In this document: positions 30,961 through 43,021 of the stretch, in pieces
Layout: each line of letters starts with the position of its first letter
Position numbering within the stretch: the stretch's first letter is position 1
DNA from: Limonium bicolor
Lineage: Eukaryota; Streptophyta; Magnoliopsida; Caryophyllales; Plumbaginaceae
Direction of reading: 5' to 3'
Assembly: GCA_023374045.1 (NCBI GenBank)
Contig: CM041776.1
Coordinates: 318,457,925 to 318,521,924, forward strand
DNA length: 64,000 nt
Position numbers and translations under genes: made by a program
The notes under the pieces: model-generated
Told to the model about the DNA's origin: nothing
Database searches by the model: none
Seen by the model: only the letters and a program-made list of their open reading frames with translations

Positions 30961-33900
30961 ATGGATAGTGGCTGCTCAAGACATATGAGTGGTGATAGAG
31001 GAAAGTTCAACACTCTTGTTGAACAACGAGGAGAAAAAGTAACTTTTGGAAACAACGGGAAAGGTAGAATAATCGGAATTGGCATGATTGGAAAAGAACA
31101 CTGCATTGATAAAGTTAGTCTTGTGGAAGGCCTAAGTCATGATCTACTCAGTGTCTCACAAGTTTGTGATAAGGGTCCATCCGAAGTTGTGTCTGATTCT
31201 AACGGTTTTCAGATACGTAATAAGGCAACACAGGAAGTCTTGCTTCAAGGTTGTAGAGTAGGTAATCTCTACATGGTAGATGTCAGTGATCAGAATGATC
31301 TATCATGTCTCACGGTCAATGAAGAGGATGTGTTACTGTGGCATCGAAGGTTGGGACATGCACATCATCGGCTAATCAACAAGCTCAAGGTGAAAGGCTT
31401 AGTAGATGGACTGCCAGAGAAGAGACTTGATCACAGTACGATCTGTCAAGATTGCGCTTTGAATAAGCTTACACACGTTTCACACAAATCTAAAGGTGTG
31501 GTCAGTAGCACCAAGATTCTAGAGCTACTACACATGGATTTAATGGGGCCTATGAGAGTGCGAAGCAAGTCTGGAAAGAGATATGTTTTGGTGGTTGTTG
31601 ATGATTACTCGAGGTATACTTGGATTATCCTGCTTCATCATAAGGATTAGACCTTTAATGAAATCAAAAACCTGATTTTACAACTTCAGACTCAAACTGA
31701 GAGTAAGGTAAAGTGCATACGCACTGACCAAGGAACGGAATTCCTAAATCATAGAGTGTCTCAGTTCTGTACTAACACTGGAATAACCCACACTCACTCT
31801 GCAGCCAGAACACCCCAGCAAAATGGTGTTGTAGAACGTAAGAATAGGACTCTTCAGGAGATGGCTCGTACTATGCTAAACAGCAGTGGTCTTTCATCTA
31901 GCTTCTGGGGAGAAGCTATCAATACCGCTTGTTATATACTTAACAGAGCTCTTATTCGACCTATATTGATCAAAACTCCCTACGAATTCAAAGGTCGTAA
32001 ACCCACTATTACACACCTTAGAGTGTTTGGCTGCACGTGCTACATTCATAATAATGGGAAAAATCAATTGGGAAAGTTTGATAAGAGGAGTGATATTGGA
32101 GTTTTCCTCGGATATGCTATGAAGAGCAAGGCATATCGGGTTTTCAACAAACGGACCCTTATGGTAGAAGAATCCACAAATGTTAAGTTTGATGAAAACA
32201 ATTTTGAGGCAGATCTGGTCAAGGTGTAATCGAGGATTTATGTCAGATTAAGGATGGAGTCACATCTCATGATGATAGTTTGGGAGCTGATTCGGAGGAA
32301 GAATTGACTCAAACCGAGACACCACAACCATCAGTTCAGAACTCAGAACAGTGCGACTGTACCACCGACACCAATACTTCTTAAAGACAGACAACAAGGC
32401 ATCTCATCGTTTGACGGCCAGGAACGCTCCGGTATAGAACTCACCAATATTCTGTCAGACTTGAACATAGGGGTCAGAACTCGATCTACGACACAAAACT
32501 TCTGCGCTTCTTTGGTTTTGTTTCCAAAAACAAACCTAAAACTGTGAAAGAAGCGCTGGAGGATGAGAGCTGGATTAATGCCATGCATGAGAGCTGAATG
32601 AGTTTGTACGAAATGATGTGTGTGGAACTTGTTGCCAAACCTAAAGATCAAAACGTTATTGGAAAACGGGGCCAGTGATATAGGAATAACTCGATTCAGA
32701 AGGACACATCTCCAGGAACAAAGCACGACTGGTGGCAAAAGGTTACAATCAACAAGAAGGTTTGGATTTTGATGAGACATATGCTCCAGTTGCTCGTCTT
32801 GAGGCCATCCGTCTACTCATTGCTTTTGCTACTTTACACAAATTCACACTTTATCAAATGGATGTAAAGTGTGCGTTTCTAAACGGAAATCTCAAAGAAG
32901 AGGTATACGTCTCTTAGCCACCCGGTTTTGTAGATCCAGAGAAACCTGATTTTGTGTATCGGTTGAAGAAAACATTGTATGGACTTAAGCAAGCACCAAG
33001 GGTCTGGTATGAATGGCTGACATCCTTCCTTCTACAACAAAATTTCGTACGAGGAAAGGTGGACCGCACGTTGTTCATCAAAGAAAACGGGACAGACAAG
33101 CTTTTAGTACAGATCTATGTCGACGATATTGTTTTTGGCTCCACCAGTCCCAGTCTGACACAAGGTTTCGCTTCTATGATGACGAATGAATTTCAAATGA
33201 GTAACATGGGTGAGCTAACATTTTTTCTAGGACTGTAAATTAGGCAGACAGCAGATGGCACATTTATAAGTCAGACAAAATACACACTTGAACTTCTGGC
33301 CAAGTATAAGTTCAATGAGTGCAAGCCGATGCTTACGCCAATGTCAACGACTCTTAGACTAGGACTGGAGACTGATGCAGAGTCCACGGATCCCACGATC
33401 TATAAAGGGATGATTGGTTCACTCCTCTATCTTACAGCCAGCCAACCAGATATAATGCAAAGTGTATGCTTCTGCGCAAGATTTCAGGCTCATCCAAAGA
33501 TACCACATGTCAAGGCCGTGAAACGCATCTTTCGTTATCTTCAAGGGACATCGACACTTGGACTATTATACACTGCAGAATCACTGCCTAATCTTGTTGC
33601 ATACACGGATGCTGACTTTGGAGGTTCTCTTACTGATAGAAAGAGCACCACTGGTACTGCGCAGTTCTTTGGATCCAATCTGATAGCATGGTCATCAAGG
33701 AAACAAGCATCTGTTGCTCTGTCCATAACTGAGGCTGAGTACGTTGCTGCTGCTGCATGTTGCGCGCAAATTTTGTGGCTATATAGACAACTTGAAGACT
33801 ACGGCTTATCTTTTATACCAGTCCCAATCTATTGCGATAACACAAGCACCATTGAGCTTACAAAGAATCTTGTTCACCACTCACGGTCTAAACACATTGA

Positions 33901-34060
33901 TATTCGTCATCATTTTATTCGAGATCATGTTGAACACGGTACTATCATCCTACTTCACTGTTCAACAGAAAAGCAGTTGGCTGACATTTTTACCAAGCCT
34001 TTACCTAGAGAAACCTTCGAGAAACTTCGGTTTGAGATTGGCATGGTTGACACAAAGTGA
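30961..34060 (+). pseudogene. Sirevirus 1 pol (protease, integrase, RT, RNase H), broken
   Basis: The protease active site is MDSGCSRHMSGD at 30961. The integrase zinc region [12 protein letters not shown] and core run to a TAG at 31648 and resume at 31756-32229 with GVVERKNRTLQEMA. RT fragments at 32732-33238 include the YVDD motif (~33116). RNase H (33329-34060) has TDADFGG and the terminal DIFTKPLPRE. Stops or shifts occur near 31648, 32230-32730 (heavily decayed), 32915 and 33236. Order and motifs match Sirevirus 2 throughout. Confidence 0.9.
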
Positions 34061-34404
34061 GAGATTTTTTTTATTTTATTCTTGTTCCTTAGTTTCAACA
34101 TTTTGACATCTTCAGTTTAGAACTATGGTTGCTTTGTTTTTCTTCTCCTTGTTTTTAGTGTTGGGAATGGTCACACCTGTTTTATAACATTGTTATCACA
34201 GTTCTTAATGAGTCTTTACATAATCAATTACCATGATTTACGTTAATTAGTTTTGTTCTTGTCCAAGTAGCTATTCATATCCTGAGATCAAAACTGAAAT
34301 ACGTCTGAATACTTTGGGAACTTAATTTACACCTGACAGTTAAGATGGATCATAGGTATGTATACAGTGACACATTGTATTTAAGAAATGAACTTGTTTT
34401 GGAG

Positions 34405-34592
34405 GATAGATTGGTGGTATGAACAAGGCAGAGATTCCGCTACTCACAGATTGATACTCAGCACTTTAATAAAAACAAAATAAAAAAAGGGGAAACAGAA
34501 TTGGCCTCTTTTATCTGGCTATTAAGTCTTTGAGGGTGCCTTATCACCTAACTTCCTAAGGGCAACTGCTCTGGGCAAGTTGACCCAACGCC
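34405..34592 (+). other. Conserved non-coding block between pol and the 3' ORF
   Basis: ATGAACAAGGCA.GAGATTCC, TTGGCCTCTTT.ATCTG and CTCTGGGCAAGTTGACCCAA occur in the same order and spacing at 45020-44852 (minus) in Sirevirus 2. It has no shared open frame, so a cis-acting RNA or promoter role is likely. Confidence 0.6.
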
Positions 34593-35166
34593 GCTACAAA
34601 GATAAGGAGTAAAAGTCAAGTCCCTGTTTGCAAGACGTACAATCCCAAAAGCGGAAGTTCTAGTGCTAAAGAACTAGACTGTGAGTATGAATCTGTGGCG
34701 ATGAAAGGTTCAGTGGAATAAGATTGTACTTCTCGCCCTTGTCGATTCAATGGAAAGTGAAAAAAGAAGGAAATCTTTCTGTAATACAAGTGCCACTATA
34801 TATGTGCATATATCCTTTAACCACGGAGAGTGGACTATCTCGATTTATTCAGACATATTACTTGATCTCCTTGGATACAACACTCCACTACTTAACTTAT
34901 CGTGGTACATTGTATTGCGTAAAACTCAGTCTGGAACTGAGATAGTATGTTTAGCAACGGTCTGCTACATTCACCTCGCTCCATTTTTTTTTAAAAAAGG
35001 GGAGAAAACAACAAAGAGTGTTTTAATATCCTTCTTTGTTAAAAACGTTTGATATACCTCCTCCATTTTCTCTCACTTACTACCCTCTCTAATTTTCAAG
35101 CAAATTTCTCACTGCTGTCAGCTCTCACCATCTCGAACCAAACTCGAATTCTCGTACCCACCTAAC
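34593..35166 (+). other. Sirevirus 1 leader before the extra ORF
   Basis: No gene seen. A purine tract (AAAAAAGGGGAG, ~34990) and pyrimidine-rich stretch precede the ATG at 35167. Confidence 0.4.
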
Positions 35167-36545
35167 ATGGATTCCTTTGAACACTTGCTTGTTGACGAAA
35201 ATGTGCGCCCACTCGCTATGGAGAAACCAATTGATCAACAAGTCTCGCAGCCTATTCCAGATTCTACTCTGAAATCTTCTCCCGATGCAGACTCCCTAAA
35301 CCCTAACGCTGAAGCAACGATACTGAGCGACAATGCATCCTCGGCAACTCCTACAGAAGAAGAATTACCTTCTCCACCACCGACTACTACTAGAAGAGGA
35401 CTACGGGATTGCTTCAAGAAGGCATCGTCTACAACTGAGCATACCCCTGCGCCTTCTTCAAAGCGCAAGATCGCCGACTCTCCTGCTCAACAGTCCCGAT
35501 CTTCGAAGTGCAAGAAGACCGTAGGCAAACCTCTATCTAGAACTAAGGCAAAAGCTTACAATCTTGAACGGTCACAAAATCTAGGTCGCTCTTACCCTCA
35601 GAAGCCTGTTTTCGGTAGTGCCCTACTCGAATCGGATATTGTTCCTGGTAAGCTAGTAGATTGTGATTGGCTAGAGAATAACTCTTTAGAATCTCTAGGA
35701 GATATCTTGCAATTTCAAGGATGGGATAAGTTGTTTAAGTCTGAAACCGTTTATTACCCAGAATTCCTATTTCCATTCATCCAAAACATGGAATTTGTTT
35801 CTCCCTTTGAATTCAAAACTGAAGTTGCTGGCAAGAAACTGATTATTTCACCTCATGGCGTGCTATGATCTTGGAAGTTCCACTAGATGGACTGGCTGAA
35901 TTTAATCCACAAAAAATTGATGTAGCGTCCCATACTGATGTAGTTAATCATTTTGCCCTGTCTCGTGTGAGTTCTAGACTCAAGCACTATCCACAGAGGG
36001 ATTTAGCAATCTTGCCCCGTCTTTTACATCTGATTACTTATCAATGCCTTTTTCCACGATCTGACATGAGGGACAAAGTTACACCTGTGGATCTGGCAGT
36101 TATGTGGTGCCTTGATAATAAGATACAATTGTCTCTGCCTAGAATAATCATTTCCCATCTGAGAACTGTTATTAATAGCTCAAAGCCATCAATTCCTTAC
36201 CCGTTTTGGCTGACGAAGGTCCTTAAGCATCATGAGATTTCTCTGGTGGATGCTTACTCCATCCCAGCTCAACCAACGAGTTATCTTGCATTGCCTACTC
36301 TCTCCAAGATGGGGATGGAACTCTTCGAGTCTGGCTGGCAACTTAAACAGACGGGTCCACATGACACAAAGATTGACAAGCAGTCTATTCAAGATCCAAC
36401 GCTACAACTTCTGGTTCAGTCAGTTCTAGACTCTGTTTTGGCTTTGGAGAAGCGTTTAATGGCACGTTTGGATAGGCTGGAGGACAAGCTGGATACTATA
36501 ATGCATGTGCCGAATTCAAACTCTGAATCTTCTGAGAAATTGTAA
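35167..36545 (+). pseudogene. Extra ORF 3' of pol in Sirevirus 1 (plant transposon protein, PF20167-like)
   Basis: About 460 residues in two overlapping frames, 35167-35868 and 35865-36545. The break is one missing base near 35853, where the sister ORF reads through. The N-terminal third is acidic and Ser/Pro-rich with a basic KRK/KCKK patch (possible nuclear signal). The middle has GWDKLFKSETVYYPEFLFPF and an LPRIIISHLRTV segment, resembling the putative plant transposon protein family PF20167. The end (LALEKRLMARLDRLEDKL) has a coiled-coil heptad pattern. No transmembrane segment is evident, so an envelope role is not supported by the sequence. Function unknown. Confidence 0.7.
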
Positions 36546-37094
36546 TACTTCTTTCTAATTGTAATTGCACTCTCTTCCACAATCAGCGACTGGAAAAAGT
36601 TTGTTTCATAAATTTTTTCTACTTACTTTTGGATTGATCTTTTTGATGTGGCAAAAGGGGGAAGTGTTTGGAAGTCTTTATATTTCTTTTGATCCTTGAA
36701 TTTCTTTTACCTCAGTTTTAGACAAATGTTCTGGTGCATGAATAGTTGGTGGATGGCTGAACTACAAACTCTACTGTGATTAGTGCATGATATCTTGGAA
36801 ATTCTAGCTACATTTTATTCTTGCTAATGCTACAGTTCATTTTCAGTTCAATCCTATTCTTGAATATTGCTTCTGTTGAATCTCTCAACTAGTGCTTTCT
36901 AACTGTTTTTCAGTTATTATTAGACTTGCTGTCATGAACTACTTAATGCTTGAAAGGTTGTGAGTTTCATACTGAGTACAGGATAAACTAAGAGTTACAT
37001 GAGATTGAGGGGAACATTTTTATGTGGAGTTATCATAATACAAGACTCAGGGGGAATCAATTCAAGGTGTTCAAGACTTCAATAGTTTGCCGCA
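36546..37094 (+). other. Sirevirus 1 3' untranslated region
   Basis: T-rich, with two further G-runs (36650 AAAAGGGGGAAG and ~37046) that look like spare polypurine tracts; no ORF. Confidence 0.5.
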
Positions 37095-37110
37095 TCAAAA
37101 AGGGGGAAAC
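37095..37110 (+). other. Polypurine tract of Sirevirus 1
   Basis: TCAAAAAGGGGGAAAC directly before the 3' LTR. Confidence 0.85.
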
Positions 37111-37672
37111 TATTGATGTAATTTTGATCGGCAAACTCAGTTCAATACTGACGAGTACAAAAAGACCAATACCAGGAGACGTGCGTCAGTCCTAAACCAA
37201 GGGAACAAGGAAAGAAGATAGAATATCTTAAATCCGATTTTATCTATCTGTTAAAGATAAATAAAATCCACATTTATGATCTGTAATTAATCTCTCGATA
37301 TCTATATATAAGGTTGTAATTCTAGGGTTTAAGACGATGGTTTTAGGCAGCGAAAACCGAGAGTAAAACACTGGAAACAAAGGGATGAGTATCTCATGTG
37401 AAGCAATTCACAACACAGTTATATCAGACTGGGCATTGTGATATGAAGTTATTCACGGGGTAGAACTTCAGATGTTAGTGGTTGAGAGATAAATATATCT
37501 TAACGTGAGTTGAGTAGTTATACTCGTGAGGATATAGAGAAGTACTTGTTGTACGTGCTATACTTGTATTAAGTGTGATACGTGTTTATAAAAAAGTCGA
37601 TTGAGTTCTTCTTTTAATTATTCCCGTTCGCTGTTCTTCATCAGTATCATACTCACGCGGTAGGATTCAACA
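37111..37672 (+). repeat. 3' LTR of Sirevirus 1
   Basis: Begins TATTGATG where the 5' LTR has TGTTGATG; otherwise colinear with 28551-29113. Confidence 0.95.
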
Positions 37673-37677
37673 ATGTC

Positions 37678-37998
37678 TCACTACCCGAGTCTTGAAATAG
37701 TGTTATAAGGTTTTTATGGGGTCTTGTTGACATTGCCCTACCAATAAGTAACAAAGATGAAGTTTTGGTTGTCTAAAGGAGGCCTTATTCCCAATTTCCA
37801 TCTAATGAAGTTGACATTTGAAAGAGGCCTTATTCCAATTGTCTTGCAAACTTAAGGTTTATGAAGTTCCTTTATCCAGAATGTCTATAATGTCCATACT
37901 TGGAACACCTCAATGGTTGTCTAAAGGGTTTTATTGTCATTGCTCGTCAATAGGTAAAATGAACTTCTAGTTCTTCAAAGGATACCCGATCGTCATTG
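37678..37998. other. Degenerate repeat region
   Basis: Continues the CCGAGTCTT and CATTGCC-type repeats seen before 28546; no gene. Confidence 0.4.
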
Positions 37999-40592
37999 TG
38001 AAATACCCCAAGAAAATATAACTCTATAAGATGTCAATATCCTAGTCTTTAGTTTTGTTTCTTGTACTCTAGTAGGTTTTGTAATACCCCCATGCCACAT
38101 CGGCCAAAATGGGGATATGATTAGTTTACAAGAATACATATTGGTTGACTACAACAACAAGGTCTTCCACTTTTAAGTCCAAGGGAGGACAAAAGACTTA
38201 CGGTGGCTAGTTTTCAAGCCCAAATGATTTGAAAGATAGATCATTGGACAATTTTCCATATGGGGTATTGCAACTGGTATCAGAGTGGACTCGGGATCGT
38301 GTCAGGATGGGCTACCCGATATCTACCGAGAAGGTCTATGACTTGGATGTTAGGTGTACGACAAGGACGTCACGTTTCCCACATTGGCCCACATTGGGAT
38401 ATGAGTAGTAATGTGAGTTGTTTACAAGAATACATATGAGTTGACTACAACAACAAGGCCTTCCACTTTTAAGTCTAAGTGGGGACAAAAGGCTTAAAGT
38501 GGCTAGTTTTCAAGCCCGAATGATTTGAAAGCTAGGTTATTGAACAGTTGCCCATATGGGGTGTTGTAGGTTTCTTCCGGAAGGTTGTCCAGAATGAGCT
38601 GCTCTGGCAGATTTCTTCCGGGATTTGAAGTCAACAACCGTTTCTTCCAATTTCTCGCCTCATTCTTAATTACCAAAAGAGAGAGTCTTATCGGGTTCTT
38701 ACTTCATAACCGTTCTTATCTTTAACTAATTTGCAGTCGTTCATATATAAATACTCCTTAACGATCTTCTAATTACCCTAGTTACTTCTATCGAGTGTCA
38801 CTATTTGACTCCCACAACCTAAAATCCTAAACACATTTTCTTTCAAGAGTTTTGCAAGAGCCGTTCTACTACCTAAAGAATGGCAAGTCCGACTAAAAAT
38901 AATTCGTAGCTTTCCTTTTGTTCTGCCAAGGTTAGTGTACAAATTCGACTAAGTTCTTCAATACGGTTGTTCATCATCAAATTCCGCACTTCTCAACTCT
39001 AGGATTGGAGTTGTGTTTTCAAGTTCCAGTTCTTATTTCCACCCGGGAATTGATCCTTTAAACTCCTCAAAATTATCCCATGTCTTACCTAAACAAACAC
39101 CAGATTCCTTGATGTTGAGCGATTGCCACATATACTTCTACTCTATTTTTCACACCACAGATTGTCGACACTGTTAATTCCTGCAAAGCACATCTTTTTA
39201 GGCCTTTGCCTTGTGAATGTGATCAAGACACTTCTTTTATTAAGCAAGAACCCTTTTTATCAGTTTACACCTCTTCTTATTTCATGAGTTGATCGTCAGA
39301 GATAAATCTTCATTTACAACAGTTTTGTTTGGTAGTTTTCTTCTGGAATATTAGTCTCTAATCTTTTCCAGAACAATTTTCAGAAGCTAGGGAATTTGTG
39401 GTAAATCAGGTTGATTGAATTATAATGATTATGATTAGGTTTTAAGTACTTTTGAGGTGATTTCTAGAAGTTAGTCAAAGACAAGACTTCAGGTAAGTTG
39501 TTTTGTTTGTCCATCTGTTCACTTTGGTGATGTGAATTATTTTATGGTGGTTGGTTGAAAGCTGGTGGATATGTGTGATGCTTTATGGTGCAATGAATGA
39601 TAGATTGAGTATCTTGGCTATGTGGTTTTGAGCATGACCCTTTTAATGTTTGGAAATAATTATTTACACATTGACAAAATTAAGATTTAACATAATGGTG
39701 ATCTATATTGAACTAGATGATTGTGTATGCTTGGTAAGGGAAGCTTTCACTGGTTTTGGTGACTTATACACATTGTACACTGAATAATAAGAAAAATACG
39801 CTATGGCCACTATGTCACAGTTAAGCCATTATGATCTACTTTTATTGGTCATAACTACCCTTAGAGAGGTGTGCACACCGAAGGACATAGGGTGAAATGG
39901 AGATTTGTGACCCTACTTGTTGGGTGTCTTCTGCTGGATTGAGTTATGGCCTCACTTGTTTGGGTGTCCATTGGTTTAAGCCCTTTGTGGTGGTTGGTTG
40001 AGAGTTCGTTCTCTTATCAATGTGTAAAAAGTTTGATTGATTCATGGCGTGTAATGATTAGTAATATCTCTTGATGTGGTGTGTTATATATTATCACGCG
40101 TTTCCGAACAAAATGAATTTTACAAGGTGAAGCAATAACTTACTTGGTAAATCTGATTTGCACAGTCCCTTTCTCTGCTTCTTGTGATTTATGACTGCAG
40201 GTTGATACCTGATTGATTGCTAAGGGGATTTGGGTAAAACACCATGACTTAGATTAAATTTGATGATAGTTTGTAGTAATTGTTCCAGACGCTTAAGGAT
40301 TTCTTCCGGTAGTTTCCGATTCAGGTATTAATGACTTACTCCCGGGAGTTTTGCTCCAGAAATTGTTTAGTATTACTCTGATACTTTGTGAATTTTACTT
40401 TATATTTGATTTGGATTTTGTAGTAATGGAGAGTTTTAAGTTAATAAAAGTGGTTTTGGTTAGAAAGTTTAAGCCTTAGCATTCGCTTGTAAGGGTGTGA
40501 CGGTAATACCTCGATTAGCTTTTTTTTTTTAATTTCTGCTGCGAGTTTGTTGTTATTGTCTAAGTTAATATGTAGGAAATTGGGGTGTTACA
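37999..40592. mobile_element. Probable solo LTR (~2.1 kb, gypsy-like) containing a TRIM
   Basis: Starts TGAAATACCCC, ends GGGGTGTTACA, with near-duplicates CATTG/CATTA at the flanks. A strong TATA (CATATATAAATAC, 38743-38752) lies inside, followed by a leader-like stretch. TTCTTCCGG recurs three times. No coding region. The TRIM at 38080-38568 interrupts it. The call rests on ends and promoter only. Confidence 0.45.
38080..38568 (+). mobile_element. TRIM (terminal-repeat retrotransposon in miniature)
   Basis: 489 bp. LTRs of ~195 bp (38080-38272 and ~38372-38568) share CAACAACAAGG and CTTCCACTTTTAAGTC. TGGTATCAGAGT follows the first LTR (38275-38286) as primer-binding site. A perfect 5-bp duplication GGTTT flanks it (38075-38079, 38569-38573). 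No coding region. No 5S rRNA-like part, so not Cassandra. Confidence 0.85.
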
Positions 40593-40809
40593 CATTACCC
40601 CGTCTATTGTCATTTGATAAAGTTGAAATTAGAAAGAGTTCTTATTGCCATTTCTTCGTCAAATCTATTAGGTTTCTTTACCTAAAATGATCTTGCAAAA
40701 TGCATTCTAAATTATCAGTGCATGAGGGATCGTAGGAAATTTTCTAAGTCATCTTGCCAGGAGAGATCTTAGACGTTTCAAAGTTTTTTTCAATGCATGG
40801 GAAGGTTTA
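40593..40809. other. Degenerate repeat region
   Basis: No gene; weakly similar words to 37678-37998. Confidence 0.35.
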
Positions 40810-40951
40810 ACACATCTTATGAGCAAAAACTCAACAATATTTTCCACTTTTAGGTCCAAGTAAGGGCAAAGGGCTTAAAATAGCTAGTTAATTGAAGGCC
40901 GAATAACTTGAGAACTAGGTTGTTGGACAGTTGTTCATATGAGGTGTTACA
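40810..40951 (+). mobile_element. Decayed TRIM LTR fragment
   Basis: TTCCACTTTTAGGTCCAAGT ... TTGTTCATATGAGGTGTTAC matches the LTRs at 38080-38568 with many changes; no second LTR. Confidence 0.6.
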
Positions 40952-41057
40952 GGAAGTCATAAGAAATTGCTTTTAACTTCCTAGTGCTATGAGAGATCTT
41001 AGAAAATGCTTTCTAACTTACGAATGCCATGAGAGTTATTAGAGGTGTTAATTTTTA

Positions 41058-41563
41058 GAGTAAATTACTCGAAACCCCCTTGAGGATTGGGCATATTACA
41101 GTTAACCCCCTTGTGTTTATCATAATTATTGGTAACAACCTTGAGGTTACATAATCTTTGACTATGATCCCCTTAACTATAATTCCATTATTAAAATGTT
41201 AACCATGTGCTAGCCCATCAACTTAATTAATGACATTATTAATGACATGCTTGACAAAAAACAGTGCTTAATCAGCATTCTTATTGTCTGAAAAACGTCA
41301 ACCCTACCTTGAAAATGCATCTGAATTGGGATGAAGGATTGTTAAACGATGTTGATTAAGCAGTTTTGTTGTATAGACTGGCATTAATAATGTGATTAAG
41401 CTGATGGGCCAGCATGTAGTTAATGTTTTGATAACAAAGTTATAGTTCGGTTGCTCATGGTCAGAGATACCGTAACCTCAAGGTGGTTACCAATAATTAT
41501 GATAAATACAAGGGGTTAACCGTATTATACCCATTACTCAAGGGGGTTTCAAGTAATTTACTC
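41058..41563. mobile_element. Foldback MITE with 9-bp duplication
   Basis: 506 bp with inverted ends GAGTAAATTACT/AGTAATTTACTC extending as ~170-bp arms (GGTTAACC, TAATTATGATAAA words), flanked by TAATTTTTA (41049-41057, 41564-41572). Mutator-type by duplication length; different family from 27227-27631. Confidence 0.85.
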
Positions 41564-41572
41564 TAATTTTTA

Positions 41573-41914
41573 TTTTCAATGTCATGGGAGGTATTAGATG
41601 TTTCATTGTTGTTTCCAATGCGAGGGGAGGTTTTAAGTACTTCATAATTGTTTTCCGACTGGATTCTCCAAAGATGGGGGCACACGATCACCTCACATCT
41701 TTCTTCAAAAGATAAGGAAATTTTAAAATCAAATGTTAGTTATGAAACAAATACAATTAGATAGATACAACATATATTACGAGACGATCAAGTGTCATAC
41801 CTAATGGGGTAACCACATGTGAAAGTTGGAATCATGTTGGCTAATAAGGTTACCACCCATGCAAATTTATGAATAATCTTATATGTTATGCATATGTTGA
41901 GATTGAGCTCAATG
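41573..41914. other. Spacer
   Basis: AT-rich, no gene or terminus recognised; continues after Sirevirus 2 at 51903. Confidence 0.4.
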
Positions 41915-41919
41915 CTCTT

Positions 41920-42476
41920 TGAAGAAACTTACTGTGTGTGAGTATAGAACCGATAGACCAGACAAGTGACAATGACGAGAGATAATATAAACTCAATCTA
42001 TTATTGAATATCACGTATCACACTTGATACATAAAAACACGTAGTGACTTTACAACCACAACTAACACACGAGTACTCTAATCTCTAAACACGTTGAGAG
42101 AACAAGAAACTCTCAACTCACGAGGTTGCGCTCAACTCTCAGATTTTCCCTAAATAGCTTCGCACGTTACAACAACGGTAGAACACTCTTTTCACAATTT
42201 CCCAAACCCTAGTTCTCTCAGCCGTATTGACCTTTCTGCCTTTCTTCCTCTTGTAAAGCATCCCTTTAATCTAGTTTAACTTCTGATTATATAGATACTG
42301 AGATCATATGAAAATCTATCAAATAAGATTTTATCTTTTACCAATGCGTAAAATCTTATTTGTTATTTTACGTATAGTATACTTGTTAGTTCAAGACTGA
42401 CGAACTTCGTTTTGAAAATAGTCTCAGTATGGGCTTCAATCCTGAACCGAGTTTGCCGATCAAAATAGCAATAATA
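41920..42476 (-). repeat. 3' LTR of Sirevirus 2
   Basis: Minus strand begins TATTATTG where the 5' LTR begins TGTTATTG; outer edge abuts CTCTT. Confidence 0.95.
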
Positions 42477-42494
42477 GTTTCCCCCTTTTTGATG
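42477..42494 (-). other. Polypurine tract of Sirevirus 2
   Basis: Minus strand reads AAAAAGGGGGAAAC immediately before the 3' LTR. Confidence 0.85.
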
Positions 42495-43021
42495 CGACAA
42501 ACTGTTGGAGTCTTGAACTTGACAGATGTTCTTCGAAAATAACTAGCTGGTCCCCCCTGAGTCTTTGCCTTGATATTTACCAGTGAACAACATGATCACA
42601 TCTCGACTGTTCCCCCTGAATCTCACTCATCCATTACAATTACCTGTGTTCTGTTTAAAACTAAACAACTTTCAAGCATTGAGTGATACAAGTGTAAGAC
42701 TACAGATAGTAATATTATGCCAGATCATGAATGTAGAATAGAAGTAAGAAAAATCCAAGTTTCATCCAAAATTATGAAGGTCTTACAACATGAACAACTT
42801 CGATCATAAAGCATAGAATCACAGAACAATTATGTCTAAACAAAAGCAAATAGTCACCAAAAGTAAATGTCAAAGACTTCCAACTTTTCCCCCTTTTGCC
42901 ACATCAAAAAGAAGAAAGAGTAGAGAATGTAGAAATTCACATCAAAAGTACTAGGGGAAGGGTAGGATTCAATCCGACACACACTAGAATTTTTCTGATG
43001 GTTAAGAGGTCGAATTAGTCG

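Larger units (their letters stand above)
28551..37672 (+). mobile_element. Full-length Sirevirus-type copia element 1
   Basis: 9.1 kb with LTRs 28551-29113 and 37111-37672 and 5-bp target duplication ATGTC (28546-28550, 37673-37677). The order is gag, protease (DSGCSRHMSGD), integrase, RT and RNase H, then a 3-kb region with an extra ORF before the 3' LTR. Large gag with CCHC knuckle plus an extra 3' ORF places it in the SIRE/Maximus (Sirevirus) lineage. LTRs differ at about 15 of 563 positions by eye. Many stops show it is defective. Confidence 0.95.

Noticed and set aside
38275..38290. Initiator tRNA-Met gene
   Set aside because: Only the 3'-end complement is present, at the LTR edge; it is a primer-binding site.
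38080..38568. Cassandra-type TRIM carrying a 5S rRNA
   Set aside because: No 5S internal-control sequences in its LTRs.
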